From: Saprospiraceae bacterium
GTDB taxonomy: Bacteria; Bacteroidota; Bacteroidia; Chitinophagales; Saprospiraceae
Reading direction: 5' to 3'
DNA length: 64,000 nt
NCBI GenBank assembly: GCA_016720635.1
Contig: JADKKF010000013.1
Coordinates: 1-64,000 of the forward strand
Part shown: positions 19,324 through 28,263 of the stretch, piece by piece
Layout of the letters: each line of letters opens with the position of its first letter
How positions within the stretch are numbered: the stretch's first letter is position 1
Position numbers and translations under genes: made by a program
The notes under the pieces: generated by a model
What the model was told of the DNA's origin: nothing
What the model saw: the letters and a program-made list of their open reading frames with translations, nothing else
Databases searched by the model: none

Positions 19324-19436
19324 ATGGATAGCAGTGGTCCTGCCGACGTTCCGTCGGTAGGAGTCTCCCAGCAATGCAATGATGGGAGACGGAACCCACG
19401 AATAGCCAGGTCCTCCCAGCGGGAGGATGCGCCCAA
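19324..19436 (+). repeat. Structured GC-rich repeat, family 1 copy A
   Basis: Three consecutive hairpins: CCTGCCGAC/GTCGGTAGG (19339-19361), GTCTCCCA/TGGGAGAC (19363-19390) and TCCTCCC/GGGAGGA (19411-19427), followed by 'TGCGCCCAAA'. Framework shared with 37558-37655 and 48312-48425: GGTC ... GACGGAAC ... GGTCCTC-hairpin-GAGGATGC-CCCAAA. A C-rich run precedes it. It is much richer in GC than its surroundings and lies in a 418-base intergenic gap that holds no gene. Confidence 0.7.
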
Positions 19437-19608
19437 ATCCAACCTATTTTTATTGCTTACTTGCCACAAAATATTCGCGATAATTGGCTTGGTATCGCAT
19501 GTATGCCCTAAATATTTGGAGGAGAGGCTAAAAAAAATTAACTCTATGGTGTGGTGTTTGATTTGGTAATTAATGTAACTTTGTGCGTATTAATAAAAAA
19601 AAGATCAA

Positions 19609-20697
19609 ATGTCAAGAGAAGCAAGGATAGGTCTGCTAGCATTGATTTCGATAGGGAGCCTAGTTTGGGGCTATAAATTTCTTAAAGGTAAAAATCTATT
19701 TAAAAGTTCTTATACCTTTTACGTTGAGTACAAGCAAATAGACGGGTTGAACGTTTCTACTCCTGTTTTTATCAATGGGATGGAGGTCGGAACGGTACAA
19801 GATATATACCTCAAGCCTGACAACCAGCAGATCATCATCGTCGTGCTGGACGTCACTTCCAAGGTAAAAATCCCGAAGAATACCATCGCGGAGATCACTT
19901 CCACGGGATTCATGGGTGGCAAGGCGCTGAATCTGGTGTTTGGATATACTTGCACGGATGATTGTGCGGTCTCAGGGGATTATCTCATAGGCAGGACGAA
20001 GGGAATGCTACAATCCATGTTTCCCGAGGATCAGCTGACTACTTATTCAGGATTTGCTAAAGGAGAAGCCAAAAAATTCTTAGACAGCTTGGATCAAAAG
20101 ATAGAAGCGGATCAAGGCGGTGCGATGGTTCACACGCTGCACGATGCTAGGGTAACTGCTTTACAAGCCAAGTTGATGACTACGAGCTTGAATTCGCTGA
20201 CACAAGCTACCACGAAGTCCATCGAAGGCACCATCAAGAATCTAGAATCCATCACGCAGAACATAAAAAGCAGCAACGACAAGATAGCTGCATTGATCAA
20301 AAATACAGAAGCTATAACGGCCGATCTCAACAAGGCGCAATTGTCTAAAACGGTCAAAAATGTGGATACGACGCTTGAATTAACCCAAGACGCGATCGTC
20401 ACCCTGAAACAAACGCTGAAATCATCTACACAGACGATCAAAGAACTAGAGGGCATCCTTCACAAGGTCAAAAGCGGCGAAGGGACGCTTGGGAAACTAG
20501 CCAATGACGAGGCGCTTTACAACAATCTCAACAGAACGATCAAGAATTTGGATATATTCCTGACTGACTTTAGGCTCAATCCAAAGCGTTATGTCAATGT
20601 CAGCGTATTTGGAAAGAAGCAAAAGCAGTACGAATTGCCTTCACATGATCCAGCCCTACCGATTCTGGATTCTGTGGGTATTAAAGAAAAACAATAA
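19609..20697 (+). CDS. MlaD/Mce-family lipid transport protein
   Basis: 362 residues. One N-terminal membrane anchor ('IGLLALISIGSLVWGYKFL') precedes an Mce/MlaD domain (about 38-115: 'YVEYKQIDGLNVSTPVFING' and 'MEVGTVQDIYL'), then a long helical region to ~330. In diderms such proteins form rings that bridge the membranes in retrograde phospholipid transport. The ATPase and permease partners are not in this window. A TAACTTTG box at 19576-19583, 26 bases before the ATG, resembles the Bacteroidota -7 element. A tail-anchored protein gene follows 16 bases downstream. Confidence 0.88.
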   Translation: MSREARIGLLALISIGSLVWGYKFLKGKNLFKSSYTFYVEYKQIDGLNVSTPVFINGMEVGTVQDIYLKPDNQQIIIVVLDVTSKVKIPKNTIAEITSTGFMGGKALNLVFGYTCTDDCAVSGDYLIGRTKGMLQSMFPEDQLTTYSGFAKGEAKKFLDSLDQKIEADQGGAMVHTLHDARVTALQAKLMTTSLNSLTQATTKSIEGTIKNLESITQNIKSSNDKIAALIKNTEAITADLNKAQLSKTVKNVDTTLELTQDAIVTLKQTLKSSTQTIKELEGILHKVKSGEGTLGKLANDEALYNNLNRTIKNLDIFLTDFRLNPKRYVNVSVFGKKQKQYELPSHDPALPILDSVGIKEKQ

Positions 20698-20713
20698 ATA
20701 AAAATCAAATGCC

Positions 20714-21298
20714 ATGACCATGATCGAATGGGACGAGACAACCCACTCTAACAAAAGTCAAGGCTCTTGGCGAGATTTTGAAGTAAAAATCAGCAAGGTA
20801 CTGGAGGATATCAACGTAGATCCGAACCAATTGCACGGTTTTTTCGATGTTCTGAAAGACAAGCGATGGCTAGAAGTTGATGCCCAGCTTAGCGAAGCCG
20901 ATCAAACGCTCCACGTATTCAAATCCAATGGGGAATATCTGATTTCAAAAAATGGATCGGTTGGAATCGGGCATTGGCAACAATTCGACACGAAAACGGG
21001 AATTCTGCTGCGAAAGGTATTTCCAGATGGACGACAGAAAAATGAAAGTTACGATCCCGTATTCGTCCACGACGATTTCATCATCTTAAAAAAACACGGA
21101 AACAAAGCCTCCCATATATCCGAGCAACGATATTTATTTTTGATGGATGAATCATTCCAAGTGAATGAGATCAGCGCGGATGAGATTCTAGAGCAGTTCG
21201 CCAGACGCTATGCCAAGACTGCTCCGATCGTCATTATCATATTCGCTATTGTAGCCACGGTCATCTTGGGGATTCTCTGGAAGATGTTTCTTCATTAA
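20714..21298 (+). CDS. Tail-anchored protein, unknown
   Basis: 194 residues (start ATG 20714 or 20720). A soluble, mainly beta-rich N-terminal part is followed by a single C-terminal membrane segment ('APIVIIIFAIVATVILGILW') that would anchor it with the bulk in the cytoplasm. No family recognised. It sits 16 bases after the MlaD-like gene and is probably in the same operon. Its stop overlaps by 4 bases the end of the convergent CCA-adding enzyme gene. Confidence 0.65.
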   Translation: MTMIEWDETTHSNKSQGSWRDFEVKISKVLEDINVDPNQLHGFFDVLKDKRWLEVDAQLSEADQTLHVFKSNGEYLISKNGSVGIGHWQQFDTKTGILLRKVFPDGRQKNESYDPVFVHDDFIILKKHGNKASHISEQRYLFLMDESFQVNEISADEILEQFARRYAKTAPIVIIIFAIVATVILGILWKMFLH

Positions 21299-22758
21299 TT
21301 GGATTTTGGCTTCAATCCCATCTCAGCCCCAAGCGTCCTAATAAATTCATAAGCTGGGCCGACCTCGTTGGGGATATTTCCGTCCAAGATGGCATCCTTG
21401 AGGGCATTTTTCAAGACACCTACTTCCTTGCAAGGCTTCAATCCGAAGTATTCCATGATTGAGTCGCCACTGATGGGCGGCTGCCAAGTTCTGATTCTGT
21501 CCCTTTCCTCGACCTCTATCATTTTCTGTTCCACCAAGCGATAATTGTCCAAAAAACGCTTTTTCTTGGATTCGTTTTTAGACGTGATGTCTGCTTTGCA
21601 TAGGATCATCAAGTCCTCCAGACTTTCACCCGCATCGAAGATAAGCCTTCGGATGGCGGCATCTGTGATATTTTCTTTGGTCAGTGAAATGGGTCTAAGA
21701 TGCAGTCGCACCAACTGTTGTACGTATTTGAGCTTGTGATCCAAAGGGAGTCGCAATCGCCTAAATATCTTCGGCAACAAAGCTGCACCAAGCATTTCGT
21801 GGCCATGAAAGGTCCATCCGCCATTTTCGTATTTTTTAGTATGCGTTTTGGCTATATCGTGGAACAATGCAGCCCAGCGCAGCCAGATGTTGTCGCTCAC
21901 TGAAGCCACGTTGTCGATGACTTCCAAGGTGTGGTAGAAATTGTCCTTATGCCCTACCCCTTCGATATACGCCACGCCTTTTAGGTCGCTGAGTTCAGGC
22001 AGGATTCTTTGCAGCAGCGTGGACTCTTCTAAGAGTTTCAAACCCACTGAAGGCTTTGGGCATTGCATGATTTTATTCAATTCGGTGATGATTCGTTCGG
22101 CACTCACGATTTTTATCCTGTCCGCTTGTTCTTGGATAGATGCGAAAGTTTTTTCTTCGATGGTAAAGTTCAACTGATTCGAAAAGCGAATGGCGCGCAA
22201 CATGCGAAGCGGATCGTCTGAGAAAGTTTTATCGGGTGATAAAGGCGTCCTGATGATTCCATCCTTGAGATCTTGAATACCTCCAAAAGGATCGACGATT
22301 TTCGAATAATGCCCTAAATCTACCAAATTTATGGCCAGCGCATTGATCGTAAAGTCACGCCTTTTTTGGTCATCTTCTAGCGTCCCAGGCTCCACTTGGG
22401 GGTTTCTCGAATCATCGGAATAAGATTCTTTTCTTGCACCCACGAACTCCACGTCCATGTCGTCGTATCGGAGCATCGCTGTACCAAAATTCTTAAAAAT
22501 ATGGATATTGTCCTCTTGACCAAGGCTTTTCGCCACTTCCAAAGCCAACGCGATACCGTCTTTATCCGTCACAAAATCGATATCTTTCACAGGCCGTCCC
22601 AATATTTTATCCCGCACAAAACCGCCAATACACAGCACTTCGAAGCCCAACTTGGAGGCGCAATTTGATATAATATTGAACAATTGGGTTTCTTTGTGAC
22701 TGAGTTCGATCTTGGGTGTCAAGGACTTTTTTTTTCGCAAAGGTATAAAATTACTCAT
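21295..22758 (-). CDS. cca: CCA tRNA nucleotidyltransferase with HD domain
   Basis: 487 residues. The nucleotidyltransferase head has 'CIGGFVRDKILGRPVKDIDF' (GG and DxD motifs) and 'RRDFTINALA'; the RNA-binding region has 'DPLRMLRAIRFSNQLNFTIE'; an HD domain follows ('WAALFHDIAKTHTK'). The enzyme builds or repairs the CCA end of tRNAs from CTP and ATP. Length and motif order fit the bacterial class II family. Convergent with the tail-anchored gene, divergent from ubiX. Confidence 0.93.
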   Translation of the reverse strand: MSNFIPLRKKKSLTPKIELSHKETQLFNIISNCASKLGFEVLCIGGFVRDKILGRPVKDIDFVTDKDGIALALEVAKSLGQEDNIHIFKNFGTAMLRYDDMDVEFVGARKESYSDDSRNPQVEPGTLEDDQKRRDFTINALAINLVDLGHYSKIVDPFGGIQDLKDGIIRTPLSPDKTFSDDPLRMLRAIRFSNQLNFTIEEKTFASIQEQADRIKIVSAERIITELNKIMQCPKPSVGLKLLEESTLLQRILPELSDLKGVAYIEGVGHKDNFYHTLEVIDNVASVSDNIWLRWAALFHDIAKTHTKKYENGGWTFHGHEMLGAALLPKIFRRLRLPLDHKLKYVQQLVRLHLRPISLTKENITDAAIRRLIFDAGESLEDLMILCKADITSKNESKKKRFLDNYRLVEQKMIEVEERDRIRTWQPPISGDSIMEYFGLKPCKEVGVLKNALKDAILDGNIPNEVGPAYEFIRTLGAEMGLKPKSN

Positions 22759-22781
22759 AAATTCTACCTCGATATATGTGT

Positions 22782-22906
22782 GGGCGTGCCCCTTCGGGTC
22801 GCGTCGTTCGTGACTCCACTTCGTTTCGGTCTCTGTCTCCTACGGGAGCCGAGACTCGCCCCTCACCCACAGGAGATGGAGGCGATCACTACCACCGCTC
22901 ACGCAC
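22782..22906 (+). repeat. Structured GC-rich repeat, family 2 copy D
   Basis: Starts GGGCGTGCCCCTTCGGGTCG and ends 'CACTACCACCGCTCACGC'. It shares the framework GGGCGTGCCC ... GGTCG ... GTTCGTG ... GTCTCT ... GAGAC ... CACTACC ... CTCACGC with 58754-58874 in the same order, and several segments can pair. It fills most of the gap between the divergent cca and ubiX genes, upstream of the ubiX promoter. Confidence 0.65.
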
Positions 22907-22920
22907 TTGGCAAAATGCCA

Positions 22921-22952
22921 TTGACGAGATAATAATATTTTTAGTACCTTTA
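22921..22952 (+). promoter_or_regulatory. Putative promoter of ubiX
   Basis: TTGA at 22921-22924 and TACCTTTA at 22945-22952, 20 bases apart, fitting the Bacteroidota TTTG / TAnnTTTG pattern with one mismatch in each box; 28 bases upstream of the ATG. Confidence 0.5.
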
Positions 22953-22980
22953 TCCACTCTAAAAAGCAATAAAAAAAGAT

Positions 22981-23565
22981 ATGGAAAGCCCTTCAAAAAT
23001 AGTTTTGGCCATCGGAGGATCCAGCGGCAGCATCTATGCGAAGCTGCTGATGAATTACCTCAAAGAATTTTCGCCTAGATCACTTTCAGTGCAGGCCATC
23101 ATTTCTGCCAATGCCAAGATCAATTGGGAATTAGAGATGGGCAGTAAATTTGACACAGCAGATTACCCCTTCCAATGGCGAGAAAATAATGATTTTTTTG
23201 CACCTTCGGCTTCTGGATCTGCCTTAATAGACGCCATGGTGATATGCCCCTGTTCTATGGGTTTACTCGGAAGGATGGCTCATGGTCTATCCGAAGATTT
23301 GATCACAAGATCTGCCGATGTGATGCTCAAAGAGAGGAGAAAACTCATCATAGTCCCTAGGGAGACCCCGTACAATTTGATTCATCTGCGCAATATGACC
23401 ACGCTTACCGAAGCAGGAGCCATCATTTGCCCTGCCTCTCCTTCCTTTTATTCAAAACCACAAACCCTCGAGGCTGCGGCACAAACGGTGGTCGATAGAG
23501 TTATCGATTTGATTGGACTCAATCATACATCCTTTCGCTGGGGCAATTCCGTCAATTACCCGTAG
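22981..23565 (+). CDS. ubiX: UbiX-family flavin prenyltransferase
   Basis: 194 residues. 'IVLAIGGSSGSIYAKLLMNY' is the flavin-binding start; 'VICPCSMGLLGRMAHGLSED', 'LITRSADVMLKERRKLIIVP' and 'RETPYNLIHLRNM' are signature stretches. The family makes prenylated FMN for UbiD-type decarboxylases. No ubiD is in the window. Complete. Confidence 0.9.
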   Translation: MESPSKIVLAIGGSSGSIYAKLLMNYLKEFSPRSLSVQAIISANAKINWELEMGSKFDTADYPFQWRENNDFFAPSASGSALIDAMVICPCSMGLLGRMAHGLSEDLITRSADVMLKERRKLIIVPRETPYNLIHLRNMTTLTEAGAIICPASPSFYSKPQTLEAAAQTVVDRVIDLIGLNHTSFRWGNSVNYP

Positions 23566-23580
23566 GTTTAGGTAGATTTG

Positions 23581-23612
23581 TTTGACAATATCGTCCATAA
23601 ATCGTACCTTTG
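23581..23612 (+). promoter_or_regulatory. Promoter of lpdA
   Basis: TTTG at 23581-23584, 20-base spacer, TACCTTTG at 23605-23612: a full match to the Bacteroidota vegetative promoter pattern, 43 bases before the ATG. Confidence 0.7.
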
Positions 23613-23654
23613 GACGCTTTTTATTTTTTTATATAAAATTTATCACGAGTAAAT

Positions 23655-25052
23655 ATGCAATTTGATATCATCATCATAGGGAGCGGACCAGGAGGTTATG
23701 TAGCAGCCATCAGAGCTTCACAATTAGGCAAAAAAGTTGCCATCATAGAGCGAGAAAACCTAGGCGGCATTTGTTTGAATTGGGGTTGTATCCCGACTAA
23801 AGCCCTATTAAAGAGCGCTCAAGTATTCGACTATCTCAATCATGCACAAGAATACGGCATTACTGTACAAGGTGGCTCAGTACAGTTTCCGCAAGTAATA
23901 AGCCGAAGCCGTGGAGTGGCTGACGGGATGAGCAAAGGCGTCCAATTTTTGATGAAAAAGAACAAAATAACCGTCGTCATAGGAACTGCAAAACTGCAAA
24001 AAGACAAGAGCATTTTAGTAGTAAAATCTGATGGCACTTCGGAGACTTATAGTGCGCCACACGTGATTATTGCCACAGGTGCTAGAGCTAAAGAATTGCC
24101 GAATTTACCGATCGATGGAAAGAGAATCATCGGATATCGTCAAGCCATGTCCTTAGAAAAACAACCAAAGAAAATGGTCGTTGTAGGGGGTGGTGCGATC
24201 GGGGTTGAGTTTGCCTATTTTTATCAAACAATAGGAACTCAAGTGACCTTGGTAGAATTTCTCGAACAGGGATTGGTACCAAGAGAAGACGCCGATATCT
24301 CCAAAGAATTGACCAAGATATACGCGAAGAAAGGCATGACCATCATGGCCAATGCAGCAGTTGAGTCCGTAGTCGAACACCCTGAGGGCTGCTTAGTGAA
24401 GGTCAAAGACAACAAGACAAACCAAATCACCGAAATCACCTGCGATGTAGTATTATCCGCAGCTGGCATCAGCCCCAATACTGAAAATCTGGGTTTAGAG
24501 GACTTGGGCATTGCGACCGATAGAGGATTTATCAAGGTAGATCCATTTTTCAAGACCAATGTGGCTGGATTTTATGCCATTGGAGACGTTATCCCTACCC
24601 CTGCCCTAGCGCATGTTGCCAGTGCTGAGGGAATAATTTGTGTCGAAAAAATAGCAGGGCATAATCCAGAACCCATTGACTACAACAATATTCCTTCCTG
24701 TACGTATTGTACACCAGAAGTCGCATCCGTTGGCTACACAGAGGCTGCAGCAAAAGCTGCAGGTTACACCCTAAAAATAGGTAAGTTTCCATTTTCTGCC
24801 AGTGGCAAAGCAAGCGCAGCGGGCACTAAAGATGGTTTCGTAAAAGTTATATTTGATGAAAAGTATGGAGAATGGCTCGGTGCGCATTTTATCGGCGCCA
24901 ACGTGACAGAAATGATCGCCGAAGTTGTAGTTGCTAGGAAACGGGAGACTACGGGACACGAGATAATCAAATCCATCCATCCTCATCCAACTATGAGTGA
25001 GGCCATTATGGAAGCTACCGCAGCTGCTTACGGCGAGGTTATCCATTTATAA
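23655..25052 (+). CDS. lpdA: Dihydrolipoyl dehydrogenase (E3)
   Basis: 465 residues. FAD-binding 'IIIIGSGPGGYVAAIRASQL', redox pair Cys40/Cys45 in 'GGICLNWGCIPTKA', NAD-binding 'VVVGGGAIGVEFAYF', second FAD site 'FYAIGDV' and the catalytic His-Glu pair in 'HPHPTMSEAIMEA'. It re-oxidises lipoamide in the pyruvate and 2-oxoglutarate dehydrogenase and glycine cleavage complexes. It stands alone here, as often in this phylum, with its own promoter. Confidence 0.96.
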   Translation: MQFDIIIIGSGPGGYVAAIRASQLGKKVAIIERENLGGICLNWGCIPTKALLKSAQVFDYLNHAQEYGITVQGGSVQFPQVISRSRGVADGMSKGVQFLMKKNKITVVIGTAKLQKDKSILVVKSDGTSETYSAPHVIIATGARAKELPNLPIDGKRIIGYRQAMSLEKQPKKMVVVGGGAIGVEFAYFYQTIGTQVTLVEFLEQGLVPREDADISKELTKIYAKKGMTIMANAAVESVVEHPEGCLVKVKDNKTNQITEITCDVVLSAAGISPNTENLGLEDLGIATDRGFIKVDPFFKTNVAGFYAIGDVIPTPALAHVASAEGIICVEKIAGHNPEPIDYNNIPSCTYCTPEVASVGYTEAAAKAAGYTLKIGKFPFSASGKASAAGTKDGFVKVIFDEKYGEWLGAHFIGANVTEMIAEVVVARKRETTGHEIIKSIHPHPTMSEAIMEATAAAYGEVIHL

Positions 25053-25098
25053 AATTATTTTCAAAATCCAACGTTATCTTATCACTATACAGAGCATC

Positions 25099-25569
25099 AT
25101 GAAGAAAATACAAATAATATTTTTCATCTTTTTTCTAGGTTTTATCGCCGTCAGGTGTACTACTACCCAAAGCCAAAAAGAGAAAGATATAGCCATCATT
25201 CAAGAATATATTGCTAGCCAAGGGCTTACCGATGTACAAAATTCTACCACTGGGCTGCATTATAAAATCATAGATGGAGGCAGTGGGTTGAGACCTGCTG
25301 AATCTTCTATTATAACCATTAAATATCATGGGCACTTAGTGGATGGTACACAGTTTGACACCTCAGATAGTCTCCCGGATCAAGTACTTAAGACCAGACT
25401 CAGCTCGTTGATTTATGGACTTAGAGAAGGTTTACCAAAAATTCTTTCTGGAGGTAAAATAAAACTATTGGTTCCGTCAAGTTTAGGCTATGGAGATAGT
25501 TCTTTGGATAAAATACCTGCCAATTCGGTCTTGATTTTCGATGTAGATTTATTAAAAGTTGAGATCTAA
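25099..25569 (+). CDS. FKBP-type peptidyl-prolyl isomerase, probable lipoprotein
   Basis: 156 residues from the ATG at 25099, which gives a hydrophobic N-terminus ending in a Cys ('FFIFFLGFIAVRCTTTQSQK'), a plausible though not perfect lipobox. The FKBP core follows: 'IITIKYHGHLVDGTQFDTSD', 'LIYGLREGLPKILSGGKIKL', 'LVPSSLGYG' and 'IPANSVLIFDVDLL'. It probably helps fold exported proteins. An in-frame opening upstream overlaps lpdA and is not used. recR follows after 61 bases. Confidence 0.88.
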   Translation: MKKIQIIFFIFFLGFIAVRCTTTQSQKEKDIAIIQEYIASQGLTDVQNSTTGLHYKIIDGGSGLRPAESSIITIKYHGHLVDGTQFDTSDSLPDQVLKTRLSSLIYGLREGLPKILSGGKIKLLVPSSLGYGDSSLDKIPANSVLIFDVDLLKVEI

Positions 25570-25630
25570 ATTGAAGCGATGAAGTTCGATTTGCGATATT
25601 GCTTTATTTCATTCCTTCGATTCTTTTAAC

Positions 25631-26245
25631 ATGAAATTTTCTTCAAAATTGGTGGAAGAGGCGGTGGAGGCGATGTCCTCGTTGCCCTCGATCGGAAAAA
25701 AGACGGCTCTGAGGTTAATCATCCACCTGATACAATCAGATAGTGAAAAATCAGAAAGAATAGCCACGGCCCTCACCATGTTAAAATCTGGGATAAAAGA
25801 ATGTGCCAATTGCCACAATATTTCAGACAATGAAATCTGCGAGATATGTTCAGATCCTAGGCGAAATGCCAACCAAATTTGTGTCGTAGAGACCATCCGT
25901 GATATCATGGCTATAGAAGCTACTGAACACTATCAAGGCCATTATCATGTTCTTGGAGGGGTCATAAATCCCATAGAAGGCATAGGAGTAGAACATCTGA
26001 AGATACAGTCGCTGATTAATAGAGTTAATCAGATACAAAATCCCGAGCTGATCATGGCATTGAGCCCGACCATCGAAGGCGACACGACCGTTTATTTCAT
26101 TTCGAAACAATTGCAGAATCCATCCATTCAGATTTCGACGATCGCTAGAGGGGTTTCTTTCGGTGGAGAACTTGAATATGCCGATGAATTGACGCTAGGA
26201 AGATCTATCATTTCACGGGTTCCATACCATACCCAAAAATATTAA
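25631..26245 (+). CDS. recR: Recombination mediator RecR
   Basis: 204 residues, the usual length. N-terminal helix-hairpin-helix ('AMSSLPSIGKKTALRLIIHL'), a four-cysteine zinc finger ('CANCHNISDNEICEICSDPR'), a Toprim domain ('ICVVETIRDIMAIEATEHYQ' and 'GHYHVLGGVINPIEGIG') and the C-terminal 'ISTIARGVSFGGELEYADE' Walker-B-like stretch. It loads RecA with RecO and RecF at gaps. The next gene begins 10 bases downstream. Confidence 0.96.
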   Translation: MKFSSKLVEEAVEAMSSLPSIGKKTALRLIIHLIQSDSEKSERIATALTMLKSGIKECANCHNISDNEICEICSDPRRNANQICVVETIRDIMAIEATEHYQGHYHVLGGVINPIEGIGVEHLKIQSLINRVNQIQNPELIMALSPTIEGDTTVYFISKQLQNPSIQISTIARGVSFGGELEYADELTLGRSIISRVPYHTQKY

Positions 26246-26255
26246 AACCAGATCT

Positions 26256-28229
26256 GTGGATGTTTCAATAATCATAGTCAATTACAATGTCCAACACTTT
26301 TTGGAACAAGCCCTCCAGTCTGTTTTTCGCTCCATTTGTGATATAAAATACGAAGTCATTCTCATCGACAACCATTCGGTTGATGGGAGTATTTTGATGG
26401 TTCGGGATCGTTTTCCGCAAGTTATTGTGATTGAGAATAGCAACAATCCAGGTTTTTCAAAGGCCAATAATCAAGGGATAAAAATAGCCAAAGGCAAGTA
26501 CTTATTGCTCCTCAATCCAGACACGATATTGGAAGAAGGCACCTTACAAACTTGCTTTGATTTTATGGAAGGGAAAGCTACCTGTGGCGCATTGACCGTG
26601 AAAATGATCGATGGATCTGGAAAATATTTACCTGAATCAAAAAGGGGATTTCCCACGCCTTGGGCGGCATTTTGCAAGATGTCTGGATTATCGAGACTTT
26701 TCCCTAAGTCCTTGTATTTTAATCATTATTATCTGGGGCATTTAGATGAAAATACTACGGCAGAAGTAGAAGTATTGCCAGGTGCATTCATGTGGATACG
26801 CCGAGAAGCATTGGAGAAGGTGGGCTTACTGGACGAACAATTCTTCATGTACGGAGAAGACATCGATTTGTCTTATAGAATCAATCAAGCTGGATTCTCA
26901 AATTACTATTTGCCGACGACCACCATCATCCATTTCAAAGGCGAGAGTACAAAAAAAGGAAGCTTCAATTATGTAAAACACTTCTACTTGGCGATGATTA
27001 TCTTCGCTCAGAAGCATTTCAAAGGACGAAAAGCCTCAATATATATATGGCTCATCAACGTTGCAATTTACCTACGGGCGTTGGTATCCATAACGGTTCA
27101 GAGTTTTCGAAAAATATTTTTGCCCGTATTGGATTTTAGTTTTATTTGGGTTGGACTCACCTATGCACATCGCTGGTGGTTGAGCACACTGGATCCGCCC
27201 ATTATAGCCCCAGCAACCCAGAGTTATTGGCCTTCTATTTCGATTTATGCTGCCATTTGGGTTTTGGCAATGTACATCAATGGTGCATATGATCGTTTGA
27301 ACGATTTCAGAAAACTTATAACCAGTCTAGTCATTGGGACATTGATAGTGTCCACCTTTTTTAGTATATTTTATAATCCCATGCTCACGAGCAGATTTTT
27401 TGTATTGTGGGGATTTTTGTTAGCGCTCTTATCGTCCTTAGTTACTAGGATATTGTATAATTTCATAACTCAACGGAAATTTTCGCTCATCCTGACTAAT
27501 ACCAAGAAAATAATTATCGTCGGGAAACAAGAGGCGGCCCAGAGAATTTTATCGCTACTCCAAAAAGTAAATTTACCATTTCAGTTGCTCGGAATCATCA
27601 ATTCTGACAAGCCTACGCATTATACTTTGGATCAAAGTTTGCGCATTTTAGGCAGCAAAGACACGATCAAGGATATTTTAGAAATAGAAAAACCCAATGA
27701 AATAATATTTTGCTTAGACAGCATGTCCTCCCACGAAATCATCGATTTGATGGTAGATCTCGGGGATAGAATCCACTTTAAAATGGCTTCGGAGGACTCA
27801 ATCAGCATCATAGGCTCTCACTCGAAAAATACCCCTGGAGAACTCTACACGCTAGACATCCAGTTCGACATCATGGATCCGACACAGAGGCGGTTTAAAT
27901 TTTTGTTAGACTTGTGCCTGAGTTTATTAACGCTCATGATGCTTCCTATCTTTATGCTGGTTCACAATCCATTAAGCATCTTGAAAAACATTTTTTTCGT
28001 ATCTTTCAGACAATCAACGTGGGTCGGGTATGAAAGGATGATCTCTTCATCGAAGAATATTTCACTTCCTAAAATACTTCCTTCGGTGATGAGTGAATGG
28101 AAAGTTTCAGGATTGGATGGCAGCTTTATCACAGAAATGAATTTTAATTATGCCAAAGAATATTCGGTTTGGAGGGATTTAGAAACTTGGTTCAAGGGTT
28201 TTAAATATCTCGGAAGTAAACCGAAATAA
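26256..28229 (+). CDS. GT2 glycosyltransferase fused to a degenerate sugar-phosphotransferase
   Basis: 657 residues, GTG start at 26256. Residues 1-~240 are a family-2 glycosyltransferase ('VSIIIVNYNVQHFLEQAL', 'LLLNPDT', 'FFMYGEDIDLSYRI'). Then come several membrane segments (~265-400), a nucleotide-binding-like domain as in polyprenyl-phosphate glycosyl-1-phosphate transferases (~405-530: 'KIIIVGKQEAAQRILSLL'), and a final hydrophobic helix with a degenerate version of the sugar-transferase domain lacking its catalytic block. It probably makes cell-surface polysaccharide at the inner membrane. Confidence 0.8.
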   Translation: MDVSIIIVNYNVQHFLEQALQSVFRSICDIKYEVILIDNHSVDGSILMVRDRFPQVIVIENSNNPGFSKANNQGIKIAKGKYLLLLNPDTILEEGTLQTCFDFMEGKATCGALTVKMIDGSGKYLPESKRGFPTPWAAFCKMSGLSRLFPKSLYFNHYYLGHLDENTTAEVEVLPGAFMWIRREALEKVGLLDEQFFMYGEDIDLSYRINQAGFSNYYLPTTTIIHFKGESTKKGSFNYVKHFYLAMIIFAQKHFKGRKASIYIWLINVAIYLRALVSITVQSFRKIFLPVLDFSFIWVGLTYAHRWWLSTLDPPIIAPATQSYWPSISIYAAIWVLAMYINGAYDRLNDFRKLITSLVIGTLIVSTFFSIFYNPMLTSRFFVLWGFLLALLSSLVTRILYNFITQRKFSLILTNTKKIIIVGKQEAAQRILSLLQKVNLPFQLLGIINSDKPTHYTLDQSLRILGSKDTIKDILEIEKPNEIIFCLDSMSSHEIIDLMVDLGDRIHFKMASEDSISIIGSHSKNTPGELYTLDIQFDIMDPTQRRFKFLLDLCLSLLTLMMLPIFMLVHNPLSILKNIFFVSFRQSTWVGYERMISSSKNISLPKILPSVMSEWKVSGLDGSFITEMNFNYAKEYSVWRDLETWFKGFKYLGSKPK

Positions 28230-28263
28230 TATATCTCAGTTTTCATTTTATAATAATTGAAGT

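Noticed and set aside
24153..25046. Minus-strand frames opposite lpdA
   Set aside because: Shadow frames with no conserved features.
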